A stretch of 45,859 nucleotides of DNA from Candidatus Poribacteria bacterium (GTDB lineage Bacteria; Poribacteria; WGA-4E; WGA-3G). The stretch covers positions 1-45,859 of the forward strand of contig JAPPII010000038.1 in the NCBI GenBank assembly GCA_028820845.1. The letters are read 5' to 3'. The position numbers and the translations under genes are program-made. Of the stretch, positions 24,381 through 33,110 are shown one piece after another (position 1 is the first letter of the stretch; each line of letters begins with the position of its first letter). The notes beneath the pieces were generated by a model, which saw only the letters and a program-made list of their open reading frames with translations, was not told the DNA's origin and ran no database searches.

Positions 24381-25667
24381 TCAAACAGACGCTAATACGA
24401 TTGAGAGCTCCGCCTCTGTAGCAAGTTGGTCTCCGACATAAACGCGCCCTTCGATGCGTGCAATCCTGCTCCTTAACTGCGCCACCTCTATCTCCAACCG
24501 AAGCTGATCCCCCGGAATAACAGCACGACGAAATGTTGCCTTGCTGATGGAGCGAAAATAGCCGAGTTCACCTTCTTTACCGATGTCCCGTAGCACCAAC
24601 CACGCCGCAAGTTGCGCAAGTGCTTCAATCTGCAGCACGCCCGGCATCACAGGCTGTGTGGGGAAATGTCCTTCAAAAATAGGCTCGTTATACGTCACAT
24701 TCTTGATACCGACAGCGCGTTTTTTGCTCTCATATTCAATGACCCTATCGACCATACACATCGGATGGCGGTGCGGTAACACCTCATAAATATCCATCAC
24801 CTCAATAGGTTCTTGAACGGGTACCTGTTGAAGATGTCCAGCTTCAGCAAGCGCCTGTACAAATTCAGCGTGGAACGTATGTCCCGTCCGCATGGCGATA
24901 ACTTGTGCCTTCGGCAGACGACCCGCCAAATAAAGATCCCCAATCAAATCAAGGATTTTGTGTCGGACAAACTCATCTTCAAATCGGAGCGGTGTACTCG
25001 GTTCACCCATCTCATTGATAACAAGGACGTTATCATAACTTGCCCCCTTACCGATACCGAGTGCCTGAAGTGCTTCAATTTCATTCTCAAAACAGAAACT
25101 CCGAGCCGGTGCAATATCAGAGGCATAAGACTCAGGAGTTATCTCAAGGGTTAAGACTTGGGGGTTGGTTTGTGGATGCGCATAAACAAAAGTTATCTCC
25201 AGTGCGTCAGCCGGAAGTAAAACGAGCTGCCTATCCTCAGTGGAAAGTGAAAACGGCTCATCAACCTCAATAAAGTCGCGTTGGGCATCTTGTGGAACAA
25301 GCCCCACCGCCTGAATATCTTCAACATACCGACCCGCGCCACCATCAAGCCCCGGCGGCTCTGGTGCGTCTAATTCGATTATTACGTTATCAACACCTAA
25401 GCCACCAAGCGCAGAGAGGATATGTTCCACACTGCTAACGGTTGCCTCACCACTGCGTAAACTGGTACATCGCGGCAGAATATCTGCCCAATTTTCGGGA
25501 CACACCTTTATCTCTGGTGCGTCCGCCATATCTACACGCCGAAAGACAATCCCAGAGTCCGCCGCTGCGGGTTTCAAAGTCAATGTTACAGGTTCCCCTA
25601 ACATCAACCCTTTTCCCGTAATCGTTATCTCATTCTGAATTGTCTGCTGTGAATCTGCCTTTGCCAT
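24381..25667 (-). CDS. lpxC-fabZ: Bifunctional LpxC deacetylase / FabZ dehydratase
   Basis: 428 residues, a fusion of two enzymes. Residues 1-280 are LpxC, the committed step of lipid A synthesis: SSVEHILSALGGLGVDN carries the zinc His and catalytic Glu, HKILDLIGDLYLAGRLP the second His and the Asp, and RTGHTFHAEF a further active-site His. In place of the usual GLH(T/S)G near the start it reads GLMLG. Residues 290-428 are FabZ (3-hydroxyacyl-ACP dehydratase): LPHRHPMCMVDRV with the catalytic His, and GHFPTQPVMPGVLQIEALAQ with the catalytic Glu. Such fusions are known from Bacteroidetes and some other Gram-negative phyla. It couples lipid A and fatty acid supply. Followed by lpxA. Confidence 0.93.
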   Translation of the reverse strand: MAKADSQQTIQNEITITGKGLMLGEPVTLTLKPAAADSGIVFRRVDMADAPEIKVCPENWADILPRCTSLRSGEATVSSVEHILSALGGLGVDNVIIELDAPEPPGLDGGAGRYVEDIQAVGLVPQDAQRDFIEVDEPFSLSTEDRQLVLLPADALEITFVYAHPQTNPQVLTLEITPESYASDIAPARSFCFENEIEALQALGIGKGASYDNVLVINEMGEPSTPLRFEDEFVRHKILDLIGDLYLAGRLPKAQVIAMRTGHTFHAEFVQALAEAGHLQQVPVQEPIEVMDIYEVLPHRHPMCMVDRVIEYESKKRAVGIKNVTYNEPIFEGHFPTQPVMPGVLQIEALAQLAAWLVLRDIGKEGELGYFRSISKATFRRAVIPGDQLRLEIEVAQLRSRIARIEGRVYVGDQLATEAELSIVLASV

Positions 25668-25716
25668 TCTGTTTTGTCACTTTCCACGTCGTTACCTCAA
25701 TCACCCGAGTAAACAA

Positions 25717-26736
25717 CTACCGGTTCCGAGAGGCACGCCGCATTTTTCTCACCATCCTATTATGTTCTGAAAGCGTCTTTGAAAAATGATGTTTTCCTCC
25801 GCCTATTGCCACAAAATAGAGATAATCTGTTTTTCCCGGACGCAATGCTGCCATGATTGAATCAATCCCTGGATTCGCAATCGGCCCCGGCGGTAAACCT
25901 TTATATTTGTATGTGTTATAAGGCGAATCCACACGCAGATCCGCTTTCGTCAAAAGACGTTCGGGGTTTCCTAAGGCGTAAAGCACGGTTGGATCCGCCT
26001 GAAGCCGCCAATTCCGTTTGAGTCGATTATGAAAAACGCTCGAAATCCGAGGTCGTTCTGATTTGACCTGTGCCTCTTTTTCAATAATCGAAGCAAGTGT
26101 TACAATCTCATGGCGGGTTCGCCCCAAATCGCGCGCTTCATCATCAAACGTCTCAATCCACCGCTTTGCGAATTCACCGAGCATCATTTCAACAACTTTT
26201 TCTACGGTTGTGCCTTTCGCGAACTTATAGGTATTCGGAAACAGATAACCCTCCACCGATTTGTCTTCAGGTATCCCATACTTTTCCAATAAACCATCGG
26301 CTTCGGTGGCTTCCTGAAACGCCGTAGCAGTCCCAAAGCCATTGGTTTCCCAAAGTTCAGCGATGGCGATCATCGTTAAGCCTTCCGGTACCGTCCAGCT
26401 GACAAGGGTAACCTGTCCTTTTTCTAACTCATCAAGGATATCCGACAGGGACATGTTTCGCCGCAAGAGATATGTTCCTGCCTGCAAACGTCTACCTATT
26501 TCCCTGTGTCGCACAAGCAAACGAAAAGCATGTTCACTTCGGATTAGCTTCTCTGCAGCCAATCGTTTTGCGATCGTTCGCGAATTGCTCCCAGTCGGTA
26601 TATCGAAATTGACAACAGCTTCTGAGGAAGAAGGGGCAGACACCCAAAACACGCCTATCAACGAGGCAATGAGACAGAGAATAGCAACGCTACACAACAT
26701 CAATATCGCTATTCTCATCTTTCCGATTCTTCCCAT
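25717..26736 (-). CDS. mltG: Endolytic murein transglycosylase MltG
   Basis: MltG (YceG-like) is an inner-membrane enzyme that cuts nascent peptidoglycan strands. After a single membrane helix (MRIAILMLCSVAILCLIASLIGVFWV) come a LysM-like beta region and the catalytic domain with LASIIEKEAQ (active-site Glu), ADPTVLYAL and SPYNTYKYKGLPPGPIANPG, all hallmark segments. The frame is open from 26784 (GTG), overlapping little of ruvX, but residues before MGRIGKM add an unusual Cys-rich head; I place the start at 26736, with 26745 or 26718 (GGGAAG upstream) as alternatives. It lies directly behind ruvX, an arrangement seen in many bacteria. Confidence 0.92.
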   Translation of the reverse strand: MGRIGKMRIAILMLCSVAILCLIASLIGVFWVSAPSSSEAVVNFDIPTGSNSRTIAKRLAAEKLIRSEHAFRLLVRHREIGRRLQAGTYLLRRNMSLSDILDELEKGQVTLVSWTVPEGLTMIAIAELWETNGFGTATAFQEATEADGLLEKYGIPEDKSVEGYLFPNTYKFAKGTTVEKVVEMMLGEFAKRWIETFDDEARDLGRTRHEIVTLASIIEKEAQVKSERPRISSVFHNRLKRNWRLQADPTVLYALGNPERLLTKADLRVDSPYNTYKYKGLPPGPIANPGIDSIMAALRPGKTDYLYFVAIGGGKHHFSKTLSEHNRMVRKMRRASRNR

Positions 26737-26791
26737 CGTCAACATTTTCTCACAGGAGCGACATGCCGATAACCCACTATCCACACGAAAA

Positions 26792-27238
26792 TTAGGCGTT
26801 CTCTACCGACGCTGGAGAAGCGATCTCCTGACAGCGATTCATATAATCTTTCAGGATAAGCACCGCCGCCACCTCATCTATGATCCCCTTTTGTTCTCTC
26901 GCGTCCTTGCCAAGTTCACGCAGGATTGCTTCCGCTTCAGCCGTCGTGAAGCGTTCGTCCTGAAACTCAATGGGAACGTCAAGTACACCTTCCAAGCGTT
27001 TCGCAAACTTCTGAACCTTCTCTGCCTGCGTACCGAGCGAGTCGTCAAGTGAAATAGGTAAACCAATGATCACACGTTCAACCTCGTGGATAGAGACGAG
27101 GTCTGAGATAACGATTAGATCCACCTGGCGATTTTTTCGAGTTAGTGTACATAGCGGGTGCGCCGCAACGCCAAGCGCATCACTGATTGCGACCCCAATG
27201 CGTGTATCTCCGATGTCTAAACCAAGGAAAACCGCCAT
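26792..27238 (-). CDS. ruvX: RuvX/YqgF family Holliday junction resolvase-like nuclease
   Basis: 148 residues, the standard size. RNase H-like fold with GLDIGDTRIGVAISD (catalytic Asp) at the start, FQDERFTTAEAE in the middle (catalytic Glu/Asp region) and a final IIDEVAAVLILKDYM with the last Asp. Known roles are 16S/23S rRNA 5' processing and possibly recombination. AAGGAAACGACA precedes the ATG. First gene of the run ruvX-mltG-lpxC/fabZ-lpxA-lpxI. Confidence 0.94.
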   Translation of the reverse strand: MAVFLGLDIGDTRIGVAISDALGVAAHPLCTLTRKNRQVDLIVISDLVSIHEVERVIIGLPISLDDSLGTQAEKVQKFAKRLEGVLDVPIEFQDERFTTAEAEAILRELGKDAREQKGIIDEVAAVLILKDYMNRCQEIASPASVENA

Positions 27239-27579
27239 TGTCGTTTCCTTCTTACGTTCTTAAAATTAAATCTACCATTCCCTCGTCAGTTTCCAAGTCG
27301 TTCTTCTAACAGGATAAAGAAACTGTAAACTTGAGAAATATCACTTTAAGAATTTTACACGAAAAGTTGCGAGTAGTCAAGAAAAATCTCAAGACAGGCG
27401 GGTAAACATTTTGGCAGCGGATTATAGATAGCGGTTCGCTGTTAGCAGATAACGGTTAGTTGGTGTCTGTCAGAGTCAGGATTGGCGGGATTTTAGGATT
27501 TTCAGGATGAAGTTGCTGCTTAGGGATAGGCGAGGTTAGGAAACCTCGCCGATGCGGAGTGTCTAAACAATTGTAAAAA
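27239..27579. other. Intergenic region with repeats
   Basis: About 340 bases with no gene. It carries a short set of repeats: TAGCGGTTCGCTGTTAGC-like units near 27428-27455, an A/T-GGATTTTAGGATTTTCAGGA block near 27480-27510, and a strong palindrome at 27529-27550. It separates the housekeeping minus-strand operon from the accessory region that follows, so it may mark the edge of an inserted or variable segment. Confidence 0.6.
27529..27550. repeat. Palindromic repeat, GGTTAG-AAACC family
   Basis: GGCGAGGTT and AACCTCGCC (9-bp stem, loop AGGA). The core matches the copies at 11-35 and 24301-24325, with different outer stem bases that still pair, which argues for selection on the stem. Confidence 0.7.
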
Positions 27580-28170
27580 CTACCATAGCAGTTTGAATAC
27601 AAAGCCACCTACAATTACGATTACCAAAATCGTTGAAAAAATAAAGAGGAGCCGTTTCCGAACTGAAAGGGATTTCCGTTTGATATTAGCGACTTGTCGC
27701 ATAATATTGGGTACTAAACTTGCAGATATCTGCACGCTGCCGAGTACTTCTTGAATGAGGCGCATTTCATCCTCTCGTAAAAGTCTTCGCGCCTTTTGAA
27801 GTCGCCTTGTAACTGCAGTCCCTGACACACCTAAGTATCCCCCAATCTTTTTGGTTGGCAGTTTGCCGAGATAATAGAGCGTGATGACCGTTCTCTCACT
27901 CTCTGGCAGTTTTTCCAACGTTTTTTTCACGCGTTCATAGCCATCTTCGCTTGTATTTGTCTCACGCCGCTCAGATATATAACAAGCGCAGGAAGATCGT
28001 TTTTCTACTCCCATCAGTACATCCTCCAGCGATTACATCGCTGATTTGTTACGTAGGAACTAATTTCGCGATAAATACAGCCACCCAATAAACCGAATCA
28101 GATATTTTCGCGTCAAGAGATCGTTGTACACTTTGATGAAGAGATCTTAGGTAATAACCTTCTCAGATAG
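27580..28170 (-). pseudogene. Decayed ECF sigma factor with C-terminal membrane anchor
   Basis: From 28014 there is an open frame of 144 residues with sigma region 4 (LEKLPESERTVITLYYLGKLPTKKIGGYLGVSGTAVTRRL split by similarity) and a final membrane helix. It is clearly related to the intact sigma factor at 40283-42940 (LEKLPESERTV identical). Upstream, in the same frame, region 2 can still be followed: DLFIKVY and RFIGWLY align with DVFLRVY and RFAGWLY of the intact copy. It is interrupted by TAA (28147-28149), TAG (28060-28062) and TAA (28033-28035), with no frameshift. The two TAA codons align with Gln codons of the paralog, as C-to-T changes would give. GGAGGA lies before the ATG at 28014, so the region-4-only remnant may still be translated. 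There is no propeller. Confidence 0.75.
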
Positions 28171-28190
28171 GAAACATAACGTTTCCAATC

Positions 28191-28499
28191 TTAAGGGTCT
28201 AAAATTGTGCAATTCCAGACAAATTCCATCGTGGCGTATTCTGCAACTTTTTTCATGAGACGCGTGTGCGTTTCACGCCACAACTCCGCCGTGCTTCCGA
28301 GGTGTATCTCCTTATTTTGCCAAAGTTCCGAGACACAATAGCCCGCCCGGTCTTGGTAGGTATCCAATAATTCAACCTCCAAGCACCCGGGGGCACTTCG
28401 TAGAACAGGAAGCCACTCAGTTTCAAGGAACTTCTTCAAATCCTTCTTTTTCTTTTTTTCTCGCATTGTGAAAATATAAAAAACTCTTGATTTCGCCAT
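28191..28499 (-). CDS. Small protein, possible dimeric alpha-beta barrel (ABM-like)
   Basis: 102 residues. Pattern strand (VFYIFTMRE), helix with KKFLETEWLPVLRSAPGC, strand (VELLDTYQ), YCVSELW, and helix (ELWRETHTRLMKKVAEYA), then a final strand. This resembles the antibiotic-biosynthesis-monooxygenase/dimeric alpha-beta barrel fold, but no active-site pattern is evident and the call is tentative. AGGAGG lies 6 nt before the ATG, so it is surely translated. In the cassette order it takes the place of the Cys-rich peptide gene of the second cassette, between A24 protease and sigma factor. Confidence 0.7.
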   Translation of the reverse strand: MAKSRVFYIFTMREKKKKKDLKKFLETEWLPVLRSAPGCLEVELLDTYQDRAGYCVSELWQNKEIHLGSTAELWRETHTRLMKKVAEYATMEFVWNCTILDP

Positions 28500-28592
28500 A
28501 TCATACCTCCTTTTTTATTTTTGCATATTCGGACCTTTACTGAAAAACGGAAATTTCCTAATAATGGTCAATCACAATTGAACACGCATTTA

Positions 28593-29726
28593 TTAAAAAA
28601 ACGTGAAGAAAGGGCCTCGACACAGAAGCGTCAAGATAACCCCCAGACAGATCACAGGCGCGAACCGCACAGAGCGTTGAATGCGGATTTTGTTGTCAAA
28701 ATCCGCAAATTTGCCATCTTCTGCCAACTGCTTTAATTCGGCTACTTTCTCTTTTGACACCCCACCAGGTAACGTCCCGAGAACAATATTTGTGTTTAAT
28801 ACATTCGGGAGTGCAAACCCTTGTTTACTATAAACGAGTTCCCCATCCTCACCTTCAATTTTAACAATTTGTTCGGCAGGGACCATTCTCTCTTTCAAAT
28901 CAGAGATGTCTATCTCCCTATCTAACACCATGCTGTCTAAATTATGAACGAAGTGTTTCCCAAAGAAGAAGATAGCGATATAAACAAGGTATACTTTCAA
29001 AAGCGGGACGTAAGCTGCCGACCAGGCACTCAGCGTCCAAGACGTTGTGATAACCATCAGCCCAATCAACACGACACAAACAACATAGTTCCGGATCCTT
29101 TCCAGACCGAATTTCTCTACATAGTGACTGAGGATAAAATACAGAGACAACACCAATAATAACCGATACCAAAACCCCAGTTCAATCCCCAACCAGTCCA
29201 GCGAGAGCATAATAAGCTGTCCCAGCCCAAGGAGAAAAATGAGTCGAAAAATCATGTCAAAAATCTGTTCACGAAAGTTTTCTTGCCGGAAAATTTCCAC
29301 AAATGCTTCCCATTTCTGATGCATCTTGGTTTTGATGCACAGATACGCCACAAGAATCAGGCAGTAAGGGACGAAGATGTTGATAATCAGGGTCATCGGT
29401 GTGTATTGAGCAAACGCGTTTGCTTCGGTAAACAACCCCACCGGCATCAACAGAGAGGCACCCCAAATCAGTTTAGCATCTCCGGCGGCGAAGATGCCGA
29501 ACCAATAAAGTGCCAGAACGATGAAGAAACCGCCCAGAAGCGTCGCTATACTGCCTAAAAGCGGGCTACTTCCCGACAAAACAGAGATAACTTGACAGAG
29601 AATCCCGGCGTAGATAGCACCGTAGCTGCAATAATTCTTAATTTTTCTTTCTCGTAAGTCTGTATAAGTCGCGGATAGACAAAAGAGTAGAAGCAGCACA
29701 ATAGATAGATTTTGATAACTTAGCAT
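28593..29726 (-). CDS. A24-type (prepilin peptidase-like) membrane aspartic protease, copy 1
   Basis: 377 residues with about eight membrane helices. The two catalytic Asp of the A24 family are visible: Asp23 in YTDLRERKIKN and Asp83 in AAGDAKLIWG (the GxGD site, with Ala in place of the first Gly). The C-terminal 100 residues form a soluble part (MVPAEQIVKIEGEDGELVY) and a last helix, absent from ordinary prepilin peptidases and shared with copy 2 at 43606-44742. A24 enzymes cut leader peptides at the cytoplasmic membrane face. No pilin or secretion ATPase gene is near, so the substrate is more likely something made by this cluster, such as the Cys-rich peptides; that is inference. GGGGAG precedes the ATG; the gap to the glycosyltransferase is 18 nt. 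Confidence 0.82.
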   Translation of the reverse strand: MLSYQNLSIVLLLLFCLSATYTDLRERKIKNYCSYGAIYAGILCQVISVLSGSSPLLGSIATLLGGFFIVLALYWFGIFAAGDAKLIWGASLLMPVGLFTEANAFAQYTPMTLIINIFVPYCLILVAYLCIKTKMHQKWEAFVEIFRQENFREQIFDMIFRLIFLLGLGQLIMLSLDWLGIELGFWYRLLLVLSLYFILSHYVEKFGLERIRNYVVCVVLIGLMVITTSWTLSAWSAAYVPLLKVYLVYIAIFFFGKHFVHNLDSMVLDREIDISDLKERMVPAEQIVKIEGEDGELVYSKQGFALPNVLNTNIVLGTLPGGVSKEKVAELKQLAEDGKFADFDNKIRIQRSVRFAPVICLGVILTLLCRGPFFTFF

Positions 29727-29744
29727 ATTCTAACTCCCCAAATC

Positions 29745-31385
29745 TCAGAGGAGACTTTCCAAGATTTTTTCCACACGTTCGGGTTCCTGACATATAGACT
29801 GAAACACAGTTCTGATCTCCATGGGAGTATGTTCCTCCAATAGAGACATGGCAATTCCTTGCTCGACATCAACAGCAGATGGCACCTTTGATAACACTAA
29901 TGCTTCCGACTCAATTTCACCAGATACCAAATTGTAATGTTTCCTAAAAAGCAGACGAAGTTTCGTGGGATTAGATTGGCGCACCGGACGACTGCGAAGT
30001 TCTCTAAATAAGTTGAGGATTCGCTGGACAGCTGCTTCATAAGTGTAAATTGAAACTGCCTCTAATCCCTCCTGCCCTAAACGTTTCTGCTCGTCAGGGT
30101 TTTCAAAGAGAAATTTGAGTTCCTGCGATATGGTTTCAACTGGTAGCTGAACTGGGTCAAAAAGACTTGGGGCAACTTGAACGAATCGGCAAGCACCTGA
30201 CATCTCTTTGGGGACAGAATTCCCCCAAACAACCGTTGGAATACCACATGCAACGATCTCAAGTAGGAGTAGCGGTGATGCCCCGAGAATTGTGGGAAAC
30301 AACAATGCGTCTAAAGCATTAAAGATGAAGGGACTTGCCTCTTTGTCTTGTTGAGACGCAATATTAAAGAAGTTGACACAACCATCACCTGTGAAATCGT
30401 CCATCAGGCTGGAATGAATCACAAGGTAGTTGAGATCAGGGTTTGCAGACCGTAGTTTTTGCATAAAGCGAAGTGTTTCGTGCGGATGAAGCCCTGGCAC
30501 AACTCCCACCAACGGCTTTTGCAAAATTTCCGCATTCCCGAGTGCTTGAGACAATTGGTGCTTACACGCTGTTTTATCCATCGGTTTGAAAACAGATGTA
30601 TCAACACCGTAAGGGATATGATGAAAAATACGCATATCGGGAACGAAATCTGCAAAGAAGGTCTGTGTCCACGAGGCATCACACGCAAAGGCATCGAAAT
30701 GTTTCAACGCTGCACATCTCTCAAGAGCCGTGTTTCTCGCTTTATGGCTTATCAAAGCCTCACTGGACAGACGGAGGACAGTTGGAATTGTATTAAATTT
30801 TAGGAAGACCTGTTCTCCCTCGGTAAGTGGTGATAGAGTGAGGATGCCATCACAGTCCTTTGGAATAAACTTTGCCGGTGAAAACGTACGGTCGTTTCTA
30901 AAGAAAATCGGTTGAACCCCTTCAGCTCGCAAACTTTCTGCAATTTCTTGGTAATTACTGAGTGTTTCAGGCAGTCCCAAATAAACATCTGCATGCACTG
31001 CCAACAGTGTTGTCAAGTGATGATTCGCGGCACTCAATAAGAAAGGTGTCCTATCTCTACTCTCGGCAACACTTGGTGTTATATAGATTTTCAATCGTTC
31101 AGGACACCGAGGGTGTCCACTGTTAGATGGATCCGGCGAAAACAGAATCCCCATTTCCGAAAGTTTAGCGAGAAACGCGAGTGCCTCAAGGACCTCAGAA
31201 CGACTATGTTTGTCGCTAAGGGTTTCAATAACGACATCTGTCTCTGAAGCACCACAGACATTCAAGACATCGCAGACAACTTCAGGCACTGGGATAACAA
31301 CTCCGGCATCCAGATCGGCAACAAATTGCTCGCCATTGCGTTTGAACTGATGCAAGTTATGCAAATTGCGAGGGAATTGGATCAT
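29745..31385 (-). CDS. Glycosyltransferase with N-terminal PqqD-like (RRE) domain, copy 1
   Basis: 546 residues. Residues about 8-90 follow the PqqD/RiPP-recognition-element pattern: HLHQFKRNGEQFV, a strand with VVIPVPEVVCDVLNVC, then a winged-helix part with VIETLSDKH and LAFLAKLSEMGILF. The middle is a GT-B glycosyltransferase with IPYGVDTSVFKPMDK and, in the donor half, ASPLLLLEIVACGIPTVVWG, where the first Glu of EX7E is Gly. The last 80 residues (SLLEEHTPMEIRTVFQ) form a tail shared with the other two copies. RRE domains hold leader peptides of ribosomal peptides, so this enzyme may glycosylate a peptide. GAGGAG precedes the ATG. The domain call is by eye. Confidence 0.75.
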   Translation of the reverse strand: MIQFPRNLHNLHQFKRNGEQFVADLDAGVVIPVPEVVCDVLNVCGASETDVVIETLSDKHSRSEVLEALAFLAKLSEMGILFSPDPSNSGHPRCPERLKIYITPSVAESRDRTPFLLSAANHHLTTLLAVHADVYLGLPETLSNYQEIAESLRAEGVQPIFFRNDRTFSPAKFIPKDCDGILTLSPLTEGEQVFLKFNTIPTVLRLSSEALISHKARNTALERCAALKHFDAFACDASWTQTFFADFVPDMRIFHHIPYGVDTSVFKPMDKTACKHQLSQALGNAEILQKPLVGVVPGLHPHETLRFMQKLRSANPDLNYLVIHSSLMDDFTGDGCVNFFNIASQQDKEASPFIFNALDALLFPTILGASPLLLLEIVACGIPTVVWGNSVPKEMSGACRFVQVAPSLFDPVQLPVETISQELKFLFENPDEQKRLGQEGLEAVSIYTYEAAVQRILNLFRELRSRPVRQSNPTKLRLLFRKHYNLVSGEIESEALVLSKVPSAVDVEQGIAMSLLEEHTPMEIRTVFQSICQEPERVEKILESLL

Positions 31386-31398
31386 TCTTAACGCTCCT

Positions 31399-33099
31399 CT
31401 ATCCGTTTATAGCCTCTTCAAAACCAAAGACCTTTTCGAGAACCAGTTCAGCTCTCTCCCGACCATAAAGATGATGTAGCACGGCTTCGACCTCATGTCG
31501 GCTGTGTTTTTTAAGGAGTGTCAATGACAAACCCTCCGCTATGGGTTGGGCATAGCGATCCTTCATCAGCGGTCTCTCCTTTTGGGTAGTAATGTTATTT
31601 AGTATTGATCGACTTTCAATTTGTCTCCGACGATTGTTAAAATAAGGAGAGAAAGAGATAGCAAAGTGCCGTTTATACCCACTCTCCAACTGTTGAATTC
31701 GCTGTAGTTTCCTGAACAACCCAATAACCTTCTGTGCGGTTTTATCCCACGTAAAAGTCAGTGCCCGTTCTCTTGCCTTCTGTCCTAATGCCAATCGTGC
31801 CTTCTCATCGGTGAGCAGGCTATTGACGGCATCCGCCATTGCATCCGGTGAAACCGTTCCAGCGAAACTCCCAATTTCATGGTCATAAGCCCGTGCTGGC
31901 ACAATAATTCCCGCGTCCCCAACAACCTCAGGAAGCCCATCAAGACATGGCACAACGGGTGGTACTCCGCAAGCCATCGTCTCTAAGAGCGCGAGCCCAA
32001 ATGTCTCTTCACCCACCATTGATGGAAAGCAGTAAACATCGAAAGCATTTATCAGTCGCGCGAGCTGGTCTCGTGGTTGTTGTGGGGCGCAAATTAGGTT
32101 CGGAGGGAGTTGCTGGTGCCCGTAGAAATTGAGCATTGGGGCAGTCATCAGAAAACACGCATGTGGCAGGCGTTCTGCGATTTTTATGTAAACCCCTGCC
32201 CCCTTCTCAGGCTGAAACCTTGAGAAGAAACCGACAACGGGTGAAGTAGCGATTTGAGGTGCATTGAGCACCTTTGCAATTTCATTTTTCGCTTTTTGCT
32301 TGTCCAAGGGCTGAAATCTGTTCGGGTCAACCCCGTAGGGTATGGTATGAAAAATATCCGTGTCAAAGACGAATCGGCTATACAGCTGCTCTACCGAGTT
32401 CGTTGGCACCCAAAAGGCATCAAAAGGGCGCATCGCCGCATACCAGAGCAATCCTGCGTTAACGCCTTCGCCATTGTGGCCTTTCGCCGCATGAAGCGGA
32501 ACAACAAAGGGGGCATCTATATAATCTATAAGCGAAAGAAACCACGTTTCGGGATGACTTTCTAAAAGCACGCCATCATAATCGCGCTGCATCAACTTCA
32601 AACGAGCAGACATATCGTTGAATTGGAACCTGATACCTTGCACATTCTCACTGAATTTCTCGTCGCGCTCACCGACCACGTCAAGAGAGGCATAAACTTC
32701 CAGCGATTTGATGAGATTGTGATGGGCAACCGACACCCCTCCAGCTGCAAGTGTGATGTCAGCTGCATAGGGACTCCTTTGCAGGACGAGGATCTTCAAT
32801 TTCCGGGGAGTTTCTGTCTCTAACAGCGGTGAACTGCTTTCGAGGTTTGAAAAAAGAAGTCCCTGCTGCTCCATCGCCGCTAGCGAATTTAATGCCGCAA
32901 TGACCGACTCACTGCCGTATTTCTTCCGCAGCTCCTCTATGATTTCTTTACTTGAAAATGATGGACACAGGTCCAAGATATCCCAAGTGATGTTATCAAT
33001 CTCCAACACAGCACATTGGTTCAGGTCAGCGACGTACATCCGGTGGTTTCCCTGTCGGAATTTATGTAGATGCGTGGTCGATTTCGGACAGACTAACAC
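31399..33099 (-). CDS. Glycosyltransferase with N-terminal PqqD-like (RRE) domain, copy 2
   Basis: 566 residues from a GTG start with AAAGGAG upstream; the ribosome site overlaps the cytochrome stop. The N-terminal part (FRQGNHRMYVADLNQCAVLE, then IDNITWDILDLC and LAAMEQQGLLF) matches copy 1 and the PqqD/SCIFF-maturase style of N-domain. The GT4 part has IPYGVDPNRFQPLDK, GFFSRFQPEKGAGVY and an intact EX7E: EETFGLALLETMACGVPPVV. The C-terminal tail is the LLKKHSRHEVEAVLHHLY version of the shared domain. Distant from copy 1 outside the motifs, so duplication is old. Role as for copy 1: glycosylation of a peptide or another cluster product is inferred. Confidence 0.78.
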   Translation of the reverse strand: MLVCPKSTTHLHKFRQGNHRMYVADLNQCAVLEIDNITWDILDLCPSFSSKEIIEELRKKYGSESVIAALNSLAAMEQQGLLFSNLESSSPLLETETPRKLKILVLQRSPYAADITLAAGGVSVAHHNLIKSLEVYASLDVVGERDEKFSENVQGIRFQFNDMSARLKLMQRDYDGVLLESHPETWFLSLIDYIDAPFVVPLHAAKGHNGEGVNAGLLWYAAMRPFDAFWVPTNSVEQLYSRFVFDTDIFHTIPYGVDPNRFQPLDKQKAKNEIAKVLNAPQIATSPVVGFFSRFQPEKGAGVYIKIAERLPHACFLMTAPMLNFYGHQQLPPNLICAPQQPRDQLARLINAFDVYCFPSMVGEETFGLALLETMACGVPPVVPCLDGLPEVVGDAGIIVPARAYDHEIGSFAGTVSPDAMADAVNSLLTDEKARLALGQKARERALTFTWDKTAQKVIGLFRKLQRIQQLESGYKRHFAISFSPYFNNRRRQIESRSILNNITTQKERPLMKDRYAQPIAEGLSLTLLKKHSRHEVEAVLHHLYGRERAELVLEKVFGFEEAING

Positions 33100-33110
33100 T
33101 ATACACTCCT

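Noticed and set aside
28014-28190. Stop codons in the sigma remnant read as recoding (TGA-like case)
   Set aside because: The stops are TAA and TAG, not TGA, and the long genes nearby use TAA as an ordinary stop; decay is simpler.
28593-29726. Type IV pilus or Tad system
   Set aside because: Only the A24-type protease is there, with no pilin, ATPase or platform gene.
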